Assembly: GCA_020635115.1 (NCBI GenBank) | Contig: JACKAK010000002.1 | Location: forward strand, 248,001-312,000 | Direction of reading: 5' to 3' | DNA from: Halobacteriovoraceae bacterium | Lineage (GTDB): Bacteria > Bdellovibrionota > Bacteriovoracia > Bacteriovoracales > Bacteriovoracaceae | Length of the DNA stretch: 64,000 nucleotides | Shown: piece by piece, positions 54,098-63,097 of the stretch | Layout: every line of letters begins with the position of its first letter | Numbering within the stretch: position 1 is the first letter of the stretch | Notes under the pieces: generated by a model | What the model was told of the DNA's origin: nothing | The model's database searches: none | The model's input: only the letters and a program-made list of their open reading frames with translations | Program-made: the position numbers and the translations under genes

Positions 54098-57000
54098 ATG
54101 ACGTCTTTAAGATTTGTTACGGCCGCAAGTTTATTTGATGGCCATGATGTGTCAATTAATATTATGCGTAGACTTTTACAAACTAAGGGTGTCGAGGTTA
54201 TCCATCTAGGACATAATCGATCTGCTAAAGAAGTTGTTGACGCTGCTATAATGGAAGATGCGCATGCCGTAGCATTAAGTTCCTATCAAGGAGGGCATAA
54301 CGAGTACTTCACATATATTAGAAAGCTACTAGATGAGCAGGGTGCGAGTGAAGTAAAAATATTTGGAGGAGGGGGAGGAGTCATCACTCCAAGTGAAGTT
54401 AAACACCTTGAGTCCAATGGTATTACAAAAATCTATACACCAGAAGATGGTATGAAATTAGGTCTTGAAGGCATAATTGATGATATGATCCTAAAGGCCA
54501 GTTATTCCACATTAGATAATTTTGAATTTAAATTTCAAAAAAATCCAAGCTCAAGAGAAATTGGTAAAGTAATAACATATATAGAGAATTGTAAAGTAGA
54601 ACCTTTTAGTTTCCCATTGGGAAAGACTCCTGTTATGGGTATCACTGGAACAGGTGGGGCCGGAAAATCTTCTGTTATTGATGAATTATTATTTCGTTTT
54701 CATAGATATTTTCCTGAAAAAAAAATTGGATTAATATCTGTAGATCCGACTAAGAAAAAAACAAAAGGAGCCTTGCTAGGGGACAGAATCAGACTTGGAA
54801 GTGCTAGTTTTGAGAATTTTTATATCAGATCATTGGCCACACGTGATTCAGGAACAGAATTAAGTCCTGAAATAAGTAAATGTGTGAACTATTTAAAGTC
54901 TCTAAGTTTTGATCTTATCATTGTTGAGACTTCAGGTATTGGTCAGGCCTCTGATGAAATCACTAAAGTTTCAGATTTTTGCGCTTACGTAATGACTCCC
55001 GAATTTGGGGCCCAGACACAACTTGAAAAAATTGAAATGTTAGAACAAGCAGATTTCATTATTTTAAATAAATTTGAAAGGCCACGTTCTGAAGATGCAC
55101 TTAGAGATATTCGAAAACAATATAGGAGAGAACATAAACTTTTCGCAAATCATCAAAATTCTCCTGAAGATAACGATTTACCTATATATGGAACAATGGC
55201 ATCTAAATTTAACGATTCAGGAATAAATGCTTTATTTATAGATATATTGAAAAAACTAAATTTTAAGAATAATGAATTAACTAAATTACAAATTGATAAA
55301 TCTCCTACAAATAAAAAACAAATTATACCACCAGACAGAGTAAATTATCTTAGAGAAATTTCCAAAACAGTTAGAAATTACAATCAGAAGACTATATCAA
55401 ATATTGAACTTTTACGAGATTATGAGGCCTTGGAAATTGTATGTGGAATGAAAGAAGCTGAAAGTTCAATAAAAAATAAATTTAATGAAATCAAAAAAGA
55501 AATTTCAAGCGAAGTTTTTAAAGATATTGAAACATTTGAAGAAACTGTTAATCAGTTTGATAGTGGTCTTTTTACATATATTGTAAGGGATAAGAAAATT
55601 GAAGTTCCAACAAAATTCACTTCATTATCTTTTCAAAAAATTTCTAAAGTGGCCTATCCAAAATACATTTCTTTAGTTGAAAAATATAAATTTATAAAAA
55701 AAGAAAATCTTCCAGGGTATTTTCCATATGCTCAAGGTATTTTTCCATTCAAAAGAAAAGATGAAGATCCTAAGAGGATGTTTGCCGGAGAAGGTGGGCC
55801 AGCTAGAACGAATAAACGTTTTCATTATCTTAGCTCCAATGATCTTGCAAAAAGACTGTCCACTGCTTTTGATAGTGTTACACTCTATGGGGAAGATCCT
55901 GGAGATAGACCTGATATTTTTGGAAAAATAGGTGAAGCTGGAGTAAGTATTGCAACACTTGATGATATGAAGCTCCTCTATAATGGATTTGATTTGACTT
56001 CCACGGCCACCTCAGTTTCCATGACTATAAATGGGCCGGCACCAATTATTTTGGCCATGTTTATGAATACTGCAATATCTCAAAAATTGGTTGATAAAGA
56101 TTATTGGGATCAGAAAAAAAGAATCGAAATAATGAGACAAGTCAGAGGAACAGTTCAAGCTGACATTTTAAAGGAAGATCAGGCCCAGAACACTTGTATT
56201 TTTTCTTTAGAGTTTGCTCTTAAAATGATGGGAGATATTCAAGAATATTTCTCAAATAATAAAATAAATAATTATTATACCGTCTCAGTTTCCGGTTACC
56301 ATATTGCAGAGGCCGGAGCAAACCCAATTACTCAATTGGCGTTGACTTTAAGTAATGGACTAACTCTCGTAGAATATTATCTCTCTCGTGGTTTGAAAAT
56401 TGATGATTTTTGCCAAAATCTTTCTTTCTTTTTTAGCAATGGACTTGATCCTGAATATACAGTAATCGGAAGAGTTGCCAGGAAAGTATGGGCAATAATT
56501 ATGAGAGATCGTTATGGGGCAAGTGAGAAATCTCAAAAATTTAAATATCATATTCAAACCTCTGGTCGTTCATTGCATGCACAAGAAGTTGATTTTAACG
56601 ATATAAGAACAACATTACAGGCCTTCTTGGCCATTAGTGATAATTGTAATTCGTTGCATACCAATGCCTATGATGAGGCCATCACTACTCCAACGCAAGA
56701 GAGTGTAAGAAGAGCAATGGCCATTCAGATGATCATAAATAGAGAATTTGGACCTAATCAAACTGACAATCCTCTTCAAGGTTCTTTTTTAGTGGATGAA
56801 TTAACTGATCTAGTTGAAGAGGCCCTACTTTGCGAATTTGAGAGAATTTCAGATAAAGGAGGTGTTCTAGGTGCCATGGAGAGCAATTACCAAAGATCAA
56901 AGATCCAAGAGGAATCGCTTTACTACGAGGGACTTAAAGATTCTGGTAAGCTACCTATCATTGGAGTCAATACTTATATTGCTGACAATATTGAAGAACA

Positions 57001-57247
57001 ACTCAATCAAGAAATTGAAATATCTAGATGTACAGATGATGAAAAGCAAGAACAAATTGACCGACTAAATAATTTCAAAGGAAAAAATAAAGATAATTCT
57101 CAAAAAGCAATAAAAGATTTAGTTGATGTTATTTTGAGCGATGGAAATATATTTGAAGAACTATTATCAACTGTCAATTATTGCTCTCTTGGCGAAATTA
57201 CAAATACTCTCTATGAATACGGCGGTAAATACAGAAGGAATATGTAA
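54098..57247 (+). CDS. icmF: Fused isobutyryl-CoA mutase IcmF
   Basis: B12-dependent mutase of 1049 residues that interconverts isobutyryl-CoA and butyryl-CoA (and related branched acyl-CoAs), with its G-protein chaperone built in. Domains: B12-binding (1-135, D-G-H-D-V-S-I-N), a MeaB-like GTPase (about 160-400, P-loop G-T-G-G-A-G-K-S-S, D-P-T-K-K-K), then the mutase barrel with G-I-F-P-F-K-R-K-D-E-D-P and M-F-A-G-E-G-G-P-A-R-T-N, F-D-S-V-T-L-Y-G-E-D-P, and R-G-T-V-Q-A-D-I-L-K-E-D. Followed directly by its adenosyltransferase, and consistent with the acyl-CoA dehydrogenase/Etf set in the window. Confidence 0.96.
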   Translation: MTSLRFVTAASLFDGHDVSINIMRRLLQTKGVEVIHLGHNRSAKEVVDAAIMEDAHAVALSSYQGGHNEYFTYIRKLLDEQGASEVKIFGGGGGVITPSEVKHLESNGITKIYTPEDGMKLGLEGIIDDMILKASYSTLDNFEFKFQKNPSSREIGKVITYIENCKVEPFSFPLGKTPVMGITGTGGAGKSSVIDELLFRFHRYFPEKKIGLISVDPTKKKTKGALLGDRIRLGSASFENFYIRSLATRDSGTELSPEISKCVNYLKSLSFDLIIVETSGIGQASDEITKVSDFCAYVMTPEFGAQTQLEKIEMLEQADFIILNKFERPRSEDALRDIRKQYRREHKLFANHQNSPEDNDLPIYGTMASKFNDSGINALFIDILKKLNFKNNELTKLQIDKSPTNKKQIIPPDRVNYLREISKTVRNYNQKTISNIELLRDYEALEIVCGMKEAESSIKNKFNEIKKEISSEVFKDIETFEETVNQFDSGLFTYIVRDKKIEVPTKFTSLSFQKISKVAYPKYISLVEKYKFIKKENLPGYFPYAQGIFPFKRKDEDPKRMFAGEGGPARTNKRFHYLSSNDLAKRLSTAFDSVTLYGEDPGDRPDIFGKIGEAGVSIATLDDMKLLYNGFDLTSTATSVSMTINGPAPIILAMFMNTAISQKLVDKDYWDQKKRIEIMRQVRGTVQADILKEDQAQNTCIFSLEFALKMMGDIQEYFSNNKINNYYTVSVSGYHIAEAGANPITQLALTLSNGLTLVEYYLSRGLKIDDFCQNLSFFFSNGLDPEYTVIGRVARKVWAIIMRDRYGASEKSQKFKYHIQTSGRSLHAQEVDFNDIRTTLQAFLAISDNCNSLHTNAYDEAITTPTQESVRRAMAIQMIINREFGPNQTDNPLQGSFLVDELTDLVEEALLCEFERISDKGGVLGAMESNYQRSKIQEESLYYEGLKDSGKLPIIGVNTYIADNIEEQLNQEIEISRCTDDEKQEQIDRLNNFKGKNKDNSQKAIKDLVDVILSDGNIFEELLSTVNYCSLGEITNTLYEYGGKYRRNM

Positions 57248-57807
57248 TGAATAAAATTTATACTAAAAAAGGAGATCAAGGAAGTACATCACTAGTGGAT
57301 GGGAGTATTGTTTCAAAAGGTGATCATCGTATCAAAATATATGGATCGATAGATGAGTTGAATTCGCATATTGGTCTTGTCGTGTGCGAAGTACATCTTA
57401 TTTTACCCGAATTTCTTTCAATATTAAAGAAAACTCAAAATGAACTTTTCAATATTGGAAGTAATCTTGCTTGCCCTGAAGAAAAAAGAAGAAAATTTAA
57501 TCTTCCCCAATTAGATAAGCAAATTATTAGTGATTATGAAAATAATATTGATGAAATGACAAAAGATTTGCCTGAGCTTAAAAATTTTATATTACCTGGT
57601 GGACACCGTGCTGCATGTGTTTCTCATATAGTAAGAACAAAAATTAGATCAATTGAGCGAGATTTAGTTACATATAAACGAGAACATCCAGATGAGATTC
57701 CACCTGAATATATTAAACTCTTTAATAGGATGTCTGATTTTTTCTTTGTTTTTAGTAGGTATATTAATTTGCATCAAGAAATTTCTGAAGAAAAATGGGC
57801 GCCATAG
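57247..57807 (+). CDS. Cobalamin adenosyltransferase, PduO type
   Basis: 186 residues. Makes adenosylcobalamin for IcmF. The family motif Y-T-K-K-G-D-Q-G-S-T-S-L is at the N-terminus, with Y-G-S-I-D-E-L-N-S and, later, L-P-G-G-H-R-A-A-C and R-T-K-I-R-S-I-E-R-D. The start shares one base with the icmF stop (TAATG), a tight mutase-cofactor pairing. Confidence 0.95.
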   Translation: MNKIYTKKGDQGSTSLVDGSIVSKGDHRIKIYGSIDELNSHIGLVVCEVHLILPEFLSILKKTQNELFNIGSNLACPEEKRRKFNLPQLDKQIISDYENNIDEMTKDLPELKNFILPGGHRAACVSHIVRTKIRSIERDLVTYKREHPDEIPPEYIKLFNRMSDFFFVFSRYINLHQEISEEKWAP

Positions 57808-57810
57808 CCG

Positions 57811-58359
57811 TTATTCATTTTCCTCGAATTCTTCATCTTCTTTATTTTCTTTTTTCTTACCAAAAGGATGAAGTATCTTTTGAAGTAGGCTTGGTTTTTC
57901 TTCTTCAACAAAGCTAGGCCTTCGAATTCTTGTTTTTGTTTCAATCATCTCTTTTCGAATATTTTTCATAATTTGAGAATCACCTTCTCTTTTCATACTA
58001 TCTTTAGTGATTTTTGTTTTCGGTCGATTTGAATGCAAAAGCATCTCTTCTTGAGTTAGTGACTCTGTATCAATAGTCAGCGAAGTGTTTCCAATTGTGA
58101 TGACATCTTCAAGATGAATCCTGCAGGCCTCGATAGGAGACTCATTTAAAAAAGTACCGTTTGTAGTACCAATATCTGAAACAGATGCCTTTCCATTTAC
58201 AAGTGTTACAATGCAATGTTTGCCAGAAACAAGAGAATCTTTTATTTGAATATCACAACTTTTAGATCGTCCAAGAATAATAGATTCTTCGGAAAGTTCA
58301 AATTTAAAGTGTTGATCTTCATTTTGCACTATTAGTTTTATGGCCACAACCCCCCCCAC
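57811..58359 (-). CDS. FHA-domain protein
   Basis: 182 residues. An N-terminal FHA domain (about 7-95) with I-L-G-R-S-K-S-C-D-I, S-G-K-H-C-I-V, and G-T-T-N-G-T-F-L-N-E, binding phosphothreonine peptides, then a charged, Lys/Glu-rich tail (about 100-182). GTG 58359 is the longest start, ahead of a run of eight G's; GTG 58347 is an alternative. Ends four bases from the adenosyltransferase gene. No kinase or phosphatase is next to it. Confidence 0.85.
   Translation of the reverse strand: MGGVVAIKLIVQNEDQHFKFELSEESIILGRSKSCDIQIKDSLVSGKHCIVTLVNGKASVSDIGTTNGTFLNESPIEACRIHLEDVITIGNTSLTIDTESLTQEEMLLHSNRPKTKITKDSMKREGDSQIMKNIRKEMIETKTRIRRPSFVEEEKPSLLQKILHPFGKKKENKEDEEFEENE
58350..58357 (-). other. 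Homopolymer run of eight G at the FHA start
   Basis: Eight consecutive G on the coding strand (C at 58350-58357) between two candidate GTG starts of the FHA gene. Such a run is rare in this AT-rich sequence and is a possible slippage site. Confidence 0.6.
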
Positions 58360-58410
58360 CTTTTAATAGTATCGAAGGGTTTAGTATAGAGATATAGGGG
58401 TAAATATTTC

Positions 58411-59736
58411 TTAAAGAGTATGAATAGATTCAAAAATTGAGCGATAATGTATGATATTTTCAAACCATTCTATTTCACTCTTCCATGTCTTCAGCTTTGT
58501 GTATAGTCCAAATGAGCTCCTATCGAGAAGAAATAATTCTTTTGCAGGAGATTTTCTATTTTTCATATCAATACTTTTTAAGAATTGAGTAATTTTATGA
58601 ACAGGATTTTCATCAATTACTTTAAATTTCCCAGATTTTGTATAGGGCCCATAGATATCTTTAATTAAATTAAAATGTTTTAATAGATGTTCCTCTTTTT
58701 CACTAGGCCTAACAAGACCTAAATCTTGTGCAGCTAATTGATAAAGAATGAAATCGTTTTGTTCTACAGATTTCAAAAGTTTTATATATGATGAAATAAA
58801 ATGTGGTGAAAAACTTCGGGTTGAACCGTAATCTAACAAAATGATTTGGTCTCGATTGAAAAGGTAGTTTCCATTTTGCGGGTCTGTATGCAAAATATTA
58901 TGCACGTAAAAAGAATATTGGAAAGATCTATAGAGAATATCTCCAAGAAAGTCTCTTTCTTCTTGAGAATATTTTAGAGTATCCTCAAAAGTATCACCTT
59001 CCATGAATTCCATCGTAAGAATTTCTTTCGTTGAAAAAAGAGGGAAAGCTTTAGGCACTTTAATATTGCTAAAATTTTGATAAATATATGCAAAATGATT
59101 CATATTTTTTATTTCATTTTCATAATCACATTCAGTGATGATACTCTCAGCGATTTCATCTATAATACTTTTAATATTTGGTACATTGGGAAAGATAAGT
59201 TTAAATAAATGATAAATTTTATCAATATTTTTAAAATCATTTTTTATTGCTGTGACAATTTTTGGATATTGAACTTTGATTGCAACCTTTGTTCCATCTT
59301 TTAAATAACCACAATGGACTTGACCAATTGAAGCTGAAGCAATTGGTTGGTAATCAAAATCTATAAAAATATCAGTAGGTAGTTTCCCAAAGTTTTTTTT
59401 AAATATTAAATTTACTTCACTCTGAGGCATACTGGGTGATTTGGTTTGAAGTCCATTGAATAAAGCGCTGATTTCTTTTGGAAGGATAAGATCTTCTGAA
59501 ATCGAAATCATTTGACCAATTTTCATCAAAGCACCCTTGAGCTCTCCCATCGTCTCAATGATTTCTTTCGTCGCAGCAATCTTAGCACTTAGGTTTTTTA
59601 TATTTTCATTTTTATCAATAATATCAGAGGTTTTATTTCTTGCGGTTCTTATTGCATATTTTCCAGTTGCTTTGAGGATCGATGTTCCAATACCGGTTAA
59701 CCTACTGATTTTTCCAGATTTAAAGTTCTTTGGCAT
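58411..59736 (-). CDS. ABC1/UbiB-family atypical kinase
   Basis: 441 residues. The K-x-G-Q motif (L-M-K-I-G-Q-M-I-S near 66-74), A-S-A-S-I-G-Q-V-H and V-A-I-K-V-Q-Y-P, and later L-L-D-Y-G-S-T-R are those of the ABC1/ADCK/UbiB atypical kinases. The basic N-terminus may touch membranes. Members help coenzyme Q synthesis or membrane lipid trafficking. It is not beside quinone genes here, so its role is open. Confidence 0.88.
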   Translation of the reverse strand: MPKNFKSGKISRLTGIGTSILKATGKYAIRTARNKTSDIIDKNENIKNLSAKIAATKEIIETMGELKGALMKIGQMISISEDLILPKEISALFNGLQTKSPSMPQSEVNLIFKKNFGKLPTDIFIDFDYQPIASASIGQVHCGYLKDGTKVAIKVQYPKIVTAIKNDFKNIDKIYHLFKLIFPNVPNIKSIIDEIAESIITECDYENEIKNMNHFAYIYQNFSNIKVPKAFPLFSTKEILTMEFMEGDTFEDTLKYSQEERDFLGDILYRSFQYSFYVHNILHTDPQNGNYLFNRDQIILLDYGSTRSFSPHFISSYIKLLKSVEQNDFILYQLAAQDLGLVRPSEKEEHLLKHFNLIKDIYGPYTKSGKFKVIDENPVHKITQFLKSIDMKNRKSPAKELFLLDRSSFGLYTKLKTWKSEIEWFENIIHYRSIFESIHTL

Positions 59737-59834
59737 AAATCATTCTCGTTTATAGACTATTGTATAATCCTGTTTAATACTATAATAAGATGTATGGAAT
59801 AAAAAGCTAATCATATAGACACTAGAGGGTACAT

Positions 59835-60182
59835 ATGTCAGTAATTGAAAATGGTGAAATAATAAATATTACGCAAAAAGCTGTCACACAGATACTCACA
59901 ATTTTTAAAACTGATTCAAATTCAAAAGGTAAAGGCCTGCGAGTTGGAGTTGTAGGAGGTGGCTGTTCAGGTCTATCTTATAAAATTGATTTTGATGAAA
60001 AACGCGAAAAAGATAACGTTCTATCTTTTGATGGTGTCGAAGTTTATATTGATCCAAAATCTTCTGTATATCTTAAAGGTGTGATTTTAGATTTCAAAGA
60101 TGGATTAAAAGGAAAGGGTTTTGTATTTGATAATCCATCTGCTAAAAATACTTGTGGTTGTGGAGAGTCCTTTTCTGTATGA
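59835..60182 (+). CDS. IscA/ErpA-type Fe-S assembly protein
   Basis: 115 residues. The three conserved cysteines are Cys44 (G-G-C-S-G-L-S-Y) and Cys107/Cys109 (N-T-C-G-C-G). A-type carrier proteins of this family accept [2Fe-2S] or [4Fe-4S] clusters and pass them on. The stop overlaps the start of the YgfZ-TPR gene (ATGA), so the two are coupled. Confidence 0.93.
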   Translation: MSVIENGEIINITQKAVTQILTIFKTDSNSKGKGLRVGVVGGGCSGLSYKIDFDEKREKDNVLSFDGVEVYIDPKSSVYLKGVILDFKDGLKGKGFVFDNPSAKNTCGCGESFSV

Positions 60183-61732
60183 ATTCTTTTTTTGCGGATC
60201 TTTTTTTCAATATTCAAAATACATATATCAAATCAAATCAATTTGATCATATCATAGTCTCAGGTCCCGATGCTAAAAACTTTCTTCAGGGTCAAGTGAC
60301 ACAGAATGTTTTTAAGATAAGTAAATCTGAAGGTTTGATCTCTTGTCGTTTGAATCGAACCGGACTAATACAATCTTCGTTTTATCTTTGGGGTGAAAAT
60401 GAAGTATTTAATATTCTTATTCCTAAAAAATTATCTTATGATCTTACGGAGGATTTAAAAAAATATATTATTATGGAAGATGTCACTCTAGAGTTAATTA
60501 GATCTCCATTAATATATTTTATTTTTTCTCATGAACAAATTTCAAATTCTGTTTCTATCCCTTTATATGGAATGAATGTCAGATTATTATTTAATTTTGA
60601 AATGAGTGATTCTTTTAAAGAGCTTGAAAATTTAAAAATAAAACATCTTGAATTTGTCAGTACATGGCCAGAAAATTTTGGAGAGGGAGATAAAAATCTC
60701 TTAGTTAATAACTCCGTATTTAACGATATAGGAGTTGATTACTCCAAAGGTTGTTTTTTAGGACAAGAAACTGCTTCTAAAATAAATAATAATCGAGGGG
60801 CTTCAAAGAAGGTTGTTATTTTTAAGATCAATGACTTTATGAATTTTGATTCCAATTCTTCGGTATTGCTTGGTAATAAGCAAATCAAATTTGAAGGATT
60901 CTTAAATATTGAAAATATCACTTATATCTCAATCAGAGTTGGTAGAGAGTTTATGGTGATTGGAAAGGACTATAGAATAAATATTGATGGGAAAGAGTTT
61001 TTTGCTCGATGTAATGATCCTTTTAGTTATGCAAATCTTAATTTAGATTCAGTTTCTGAAGTGTTATATGATCGTGCGTTAGAATTATACCATAGAGAAG
61101 ACTATATTTTAGCAACTTCTTACTTAGAATTACTATTAGAATATAACCCATTTTATTATGATGCTTATGAAATAATTGGTGTTATATACGGTCGGTTGGA
61201 AAAATACCAACAGGCCATTGATTGGATGGATAGACTTTTAGAAAAAGTACCTAACTCTGTTATGGGCCATACTAATAAGTCACTTTACTACATGAAAATT
61301 GGTGAAATTGAGAAGGCCGAGGAAGAAAAAGCATTGGCAACAATCGCTAGTTTCGAAGAAAATGGTGAAATTGCTAAGAAAAAGAAAGAAGCAATTGAAA
61401 AAGTAAATCGAGATAAAGAGGAATTGCAAAAAAGAAAAACAATGTTTGAACAGGTTTTAGATATTGATCCTGATGATCAGCTTGCAAATTACGGCCTCGC
61501 TGATATTGCCTTTACAAATAATGAATTTGGCCAGGCAAAAAATTATCTCGAAAAAGTATTGGAAGTTGATGAGAATTACTCTGTCGCGTATTTAAAGCTT
61601 GGGGAAACATTGATTGCTCTAAATGAATCATCTCATGCCAAGAAAATTTTTAAAAAAGGTATAGAAGTAGCTGTAAAAAAAGGAGATATGATGCCTGCTA
61701 ATAAAATGCAGTCTCTTTTACACAAGCTCTGA
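60179..61732 (+). CDS. YgfZ/IBA57-like folate-binding protein fused to TPRs
   Basis: 517 residues. The N-terminal half (about 1-290) is a YgfZ/GcvT-like fold with the family signature K-G-C-F-L-G-Q-E-T-A-S-K at 190-201. YgfZ and its mitochondrial relative IBA57 help build and repair [4Fe-4S] clusters with IscA-type proteins. The C-terminal half is a set of tetratricopeptide repeats (about 290-515), for example A-L-E-L-Y-H-R-E-D-Y and A-N-Y-G-L-A-D-I-A-F. ATG 60179 within ATGA of the IscA stop is the start; an earlier 60152 frame would be inside iscA. The TPR fusion is unusual. Confidence 0.85.
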   Translation: MNSFFADLFFNIQNTYIKSNQFDHIIVSGPDAKNFLQGQVTQNVFKISKSEGLISCRLNRTGLIQSSFYLWGENEVFNILIPKKLSYDLTEDLKKYIIMEDVTLELIRSPLIYFIFSHEQISNSVSIPLYGMNVRLLFNFEMSDSFKELENLKIKHLEFVSTWPENFGEGDKNLLVNNSVFNDIGVDYSKGCFLGQETASKINNNRGASKKVVIFKINDFMNFDSNSSVLLGNKQIKFEGFLNIENITYISIRVGREFMVIGKDYRINIDGKEFFARCNDPFSYANLNLDSVSEVLYDRALELYHREDYILATSYLELLLEYNPFYYDAYEIIGVIYGRLEKYQQAIDWMDRLLEKVPNSVMGHTNKSLYYMKIGEIEKAEEEKALATIASFEENGEIAKKKKEAIEKVNRDKEELQKRKTMFEQVLDIDPDDQLANYGLADIAFTNNEFGQAKNYLEKVLEVDENYSVAYLKLGETLIALNESSHAKKIFKKGIEVAVKKGDMMPANKMQSLLHKL

Positions 61733-63097
61733 ATATAACTTGTCTTGTTCTTTTTTAAAAATTTGATACTTCTCTAAATTCAATTCATCTAAAGAATCTT
61801 CTTTTATTGAGATTTTCAGATTAAGTTGCTGGATGGTATTTTCACATTCTTTTAAAAACTTGATACCAGGTGATAGTATTTTATCTAGTTGAGCAGATCT
61901 CATAAGTTCTTTGTAACATAGCTCAAGCATGTAATTTTCTTCGAGATATCGGCGTTTTGCTTTTTGGTAGAGATTTTGAGGTAAATCAATTGAGTTATTT
62001 GAAATTAAAATGCTACTAAAAAGTCGATGGGCCCAGGCAAATGTTAAATAGGCATGAAAAATTCCTCTAATTGGGCGCAATGATTTTCGCCAAGGACTGT
62101 AAAATATTTTTTCATCATCTTCATCAATCAGCTCTTCAATATTTAAATGATAATTTAAGAAATGATGACCATTTTCATGTAGAAGGTCATCGAGTAGATC
62201 AAGGTTATCTCTTGTATAAAAATTTATTGTACTGACAAATGGTAGCTCTTGTTGAGAAAAGCTTACAATATCAGCAGCATCTGTGGAGACAAAGATTTTT
62301 GTACATGATTGCAAAGATTCATAAAGAGAATGGTCCAAAATATTAATGTCATTCAATGCATTTTTTATTCTATTGATAGTTTTACTTGCAGTATCTTTGT
62401 CCTCGGAAGCATTTGCTCTGAATTCAAAACCTGAAAATACGTTTGTTTGAGGGATTTGCTTTATTTCAACAACGATTTCATGATCCCCACTTGAATAGGT
62501 GAACAGATTGTTTCTATAATCAATTTGTTTTATACATACACTTGGAAGTGTTTCAGGAGTTTCGTCAAGAGTTACAAAGTGGCCTTGCTTTAAATAAATT
62601 GTCTTTTCATTTTCACCAAGTTCAGAGATTAGATTATAAATAAGATCAAATTTTCCATCGAGTCCTTCTTTGGAAATCTTTGTGAAGTAAAAAGACAAAA
62701 TTTGATTTTTTAGAATTTGTACAAATTCAATTGAAATTTGTAGTAGATTCTGGCCGTCCTCTATAAGCTCAAAAAGTCCTTCTGCAAGTTCCGTATTTTG
62801 CCAAAAATGAAAAAGTTCATCCTCGCATTCACTTCTTTCTTCACTTGATAAAGTCTTATTTTTTTCAAGTTCATCTATTGATTCTAATATAAAAAAAGTA
62901 TTTTCAACTAAATTGATTAAATAGAAATTACTAGCGTTAAAATCCGTTAGTTCAGTAGTAAAAATAATTTTATTAAACAAGCCAAAGAAATCACTGTCAA
63001 CTTTAGATAAATCTTTAAGTCCATTTGAAGTGAAATCTCTGATGTCGGTTAAACGTTCAGCAAAGGCAATTTGGTTTTTATTCAGTAACTTTTTCAA
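61718..63097 (-). CDS. HExxH protein like aKG-dependent peptide beta-hydroxylases
   Basis: About 459 residues. L-L-H-E-N-G-H-H (about 305-312) is an HExxH metal motif. About 20 residues further comes F-Y-S-P-W-R-K-S-L-R-P-I-R-G-I-F-H-A-Y-L. The pair 'HExxH...PWR...RP-x-x-G-x-x-H' is the pattern I know from the alpha-ketoglutarate HExxH-type peptide beta-hydroxylase family (the 'HEXXH motif domain' proteins). ATG 63175 and ATG 63127 are in frame upstream, but AGGA at 63104-63107 points to TTG 63097, overlapping the partner gene by 20 bases. No peptide precursor gene is visible. Function inferred by motif only. Confidence 0.62.
   Translation of the reverse strand: MKKLLNKNQIAFAERLTDIRDFTSNGLKDLSKVDSDFFGLFNKIIFTTELTDFNASNFYLINLVENTFFILESIDELEKNKTLSSEERSECEDELFHFWQNTELAEGLFELIEDGQNLLQISIEFVQILKNQILSFYFTKISKEGLDGKFDLIYNLISELGENEKTIYLKQGHFVTLDETPETLPSVCIKQIDYRNNLFTYSSGDHEIVVEIKQIPQTNVFSGFEFRANASEDKDTASKTINRIKNALNDINILDHSLYESLQSCTKIFVSTDAADIVSFSQQELPFVSTINFYTRDNLDLLDDLLHENGHHFLNYHLNIEELIDEDDEKIFYSPWRKSLRPIRGIFHAYLTFAWAHRLFSSILISNNSIDLPQNLYQKAKRRYLEENYMLELCYKELMRSAQLDKILSPGIKFLKECENTIQQLNLKISIKEDSLDELNLEKYQIFKKEQDKLYSELV

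Noticed and set aside
60152..60178. Start of the YgfZ-TPR gene at 60152
   Set aside because: It would begin inside the IscA gene; the ATGA overlap at 60179 gives the family N-terminus.
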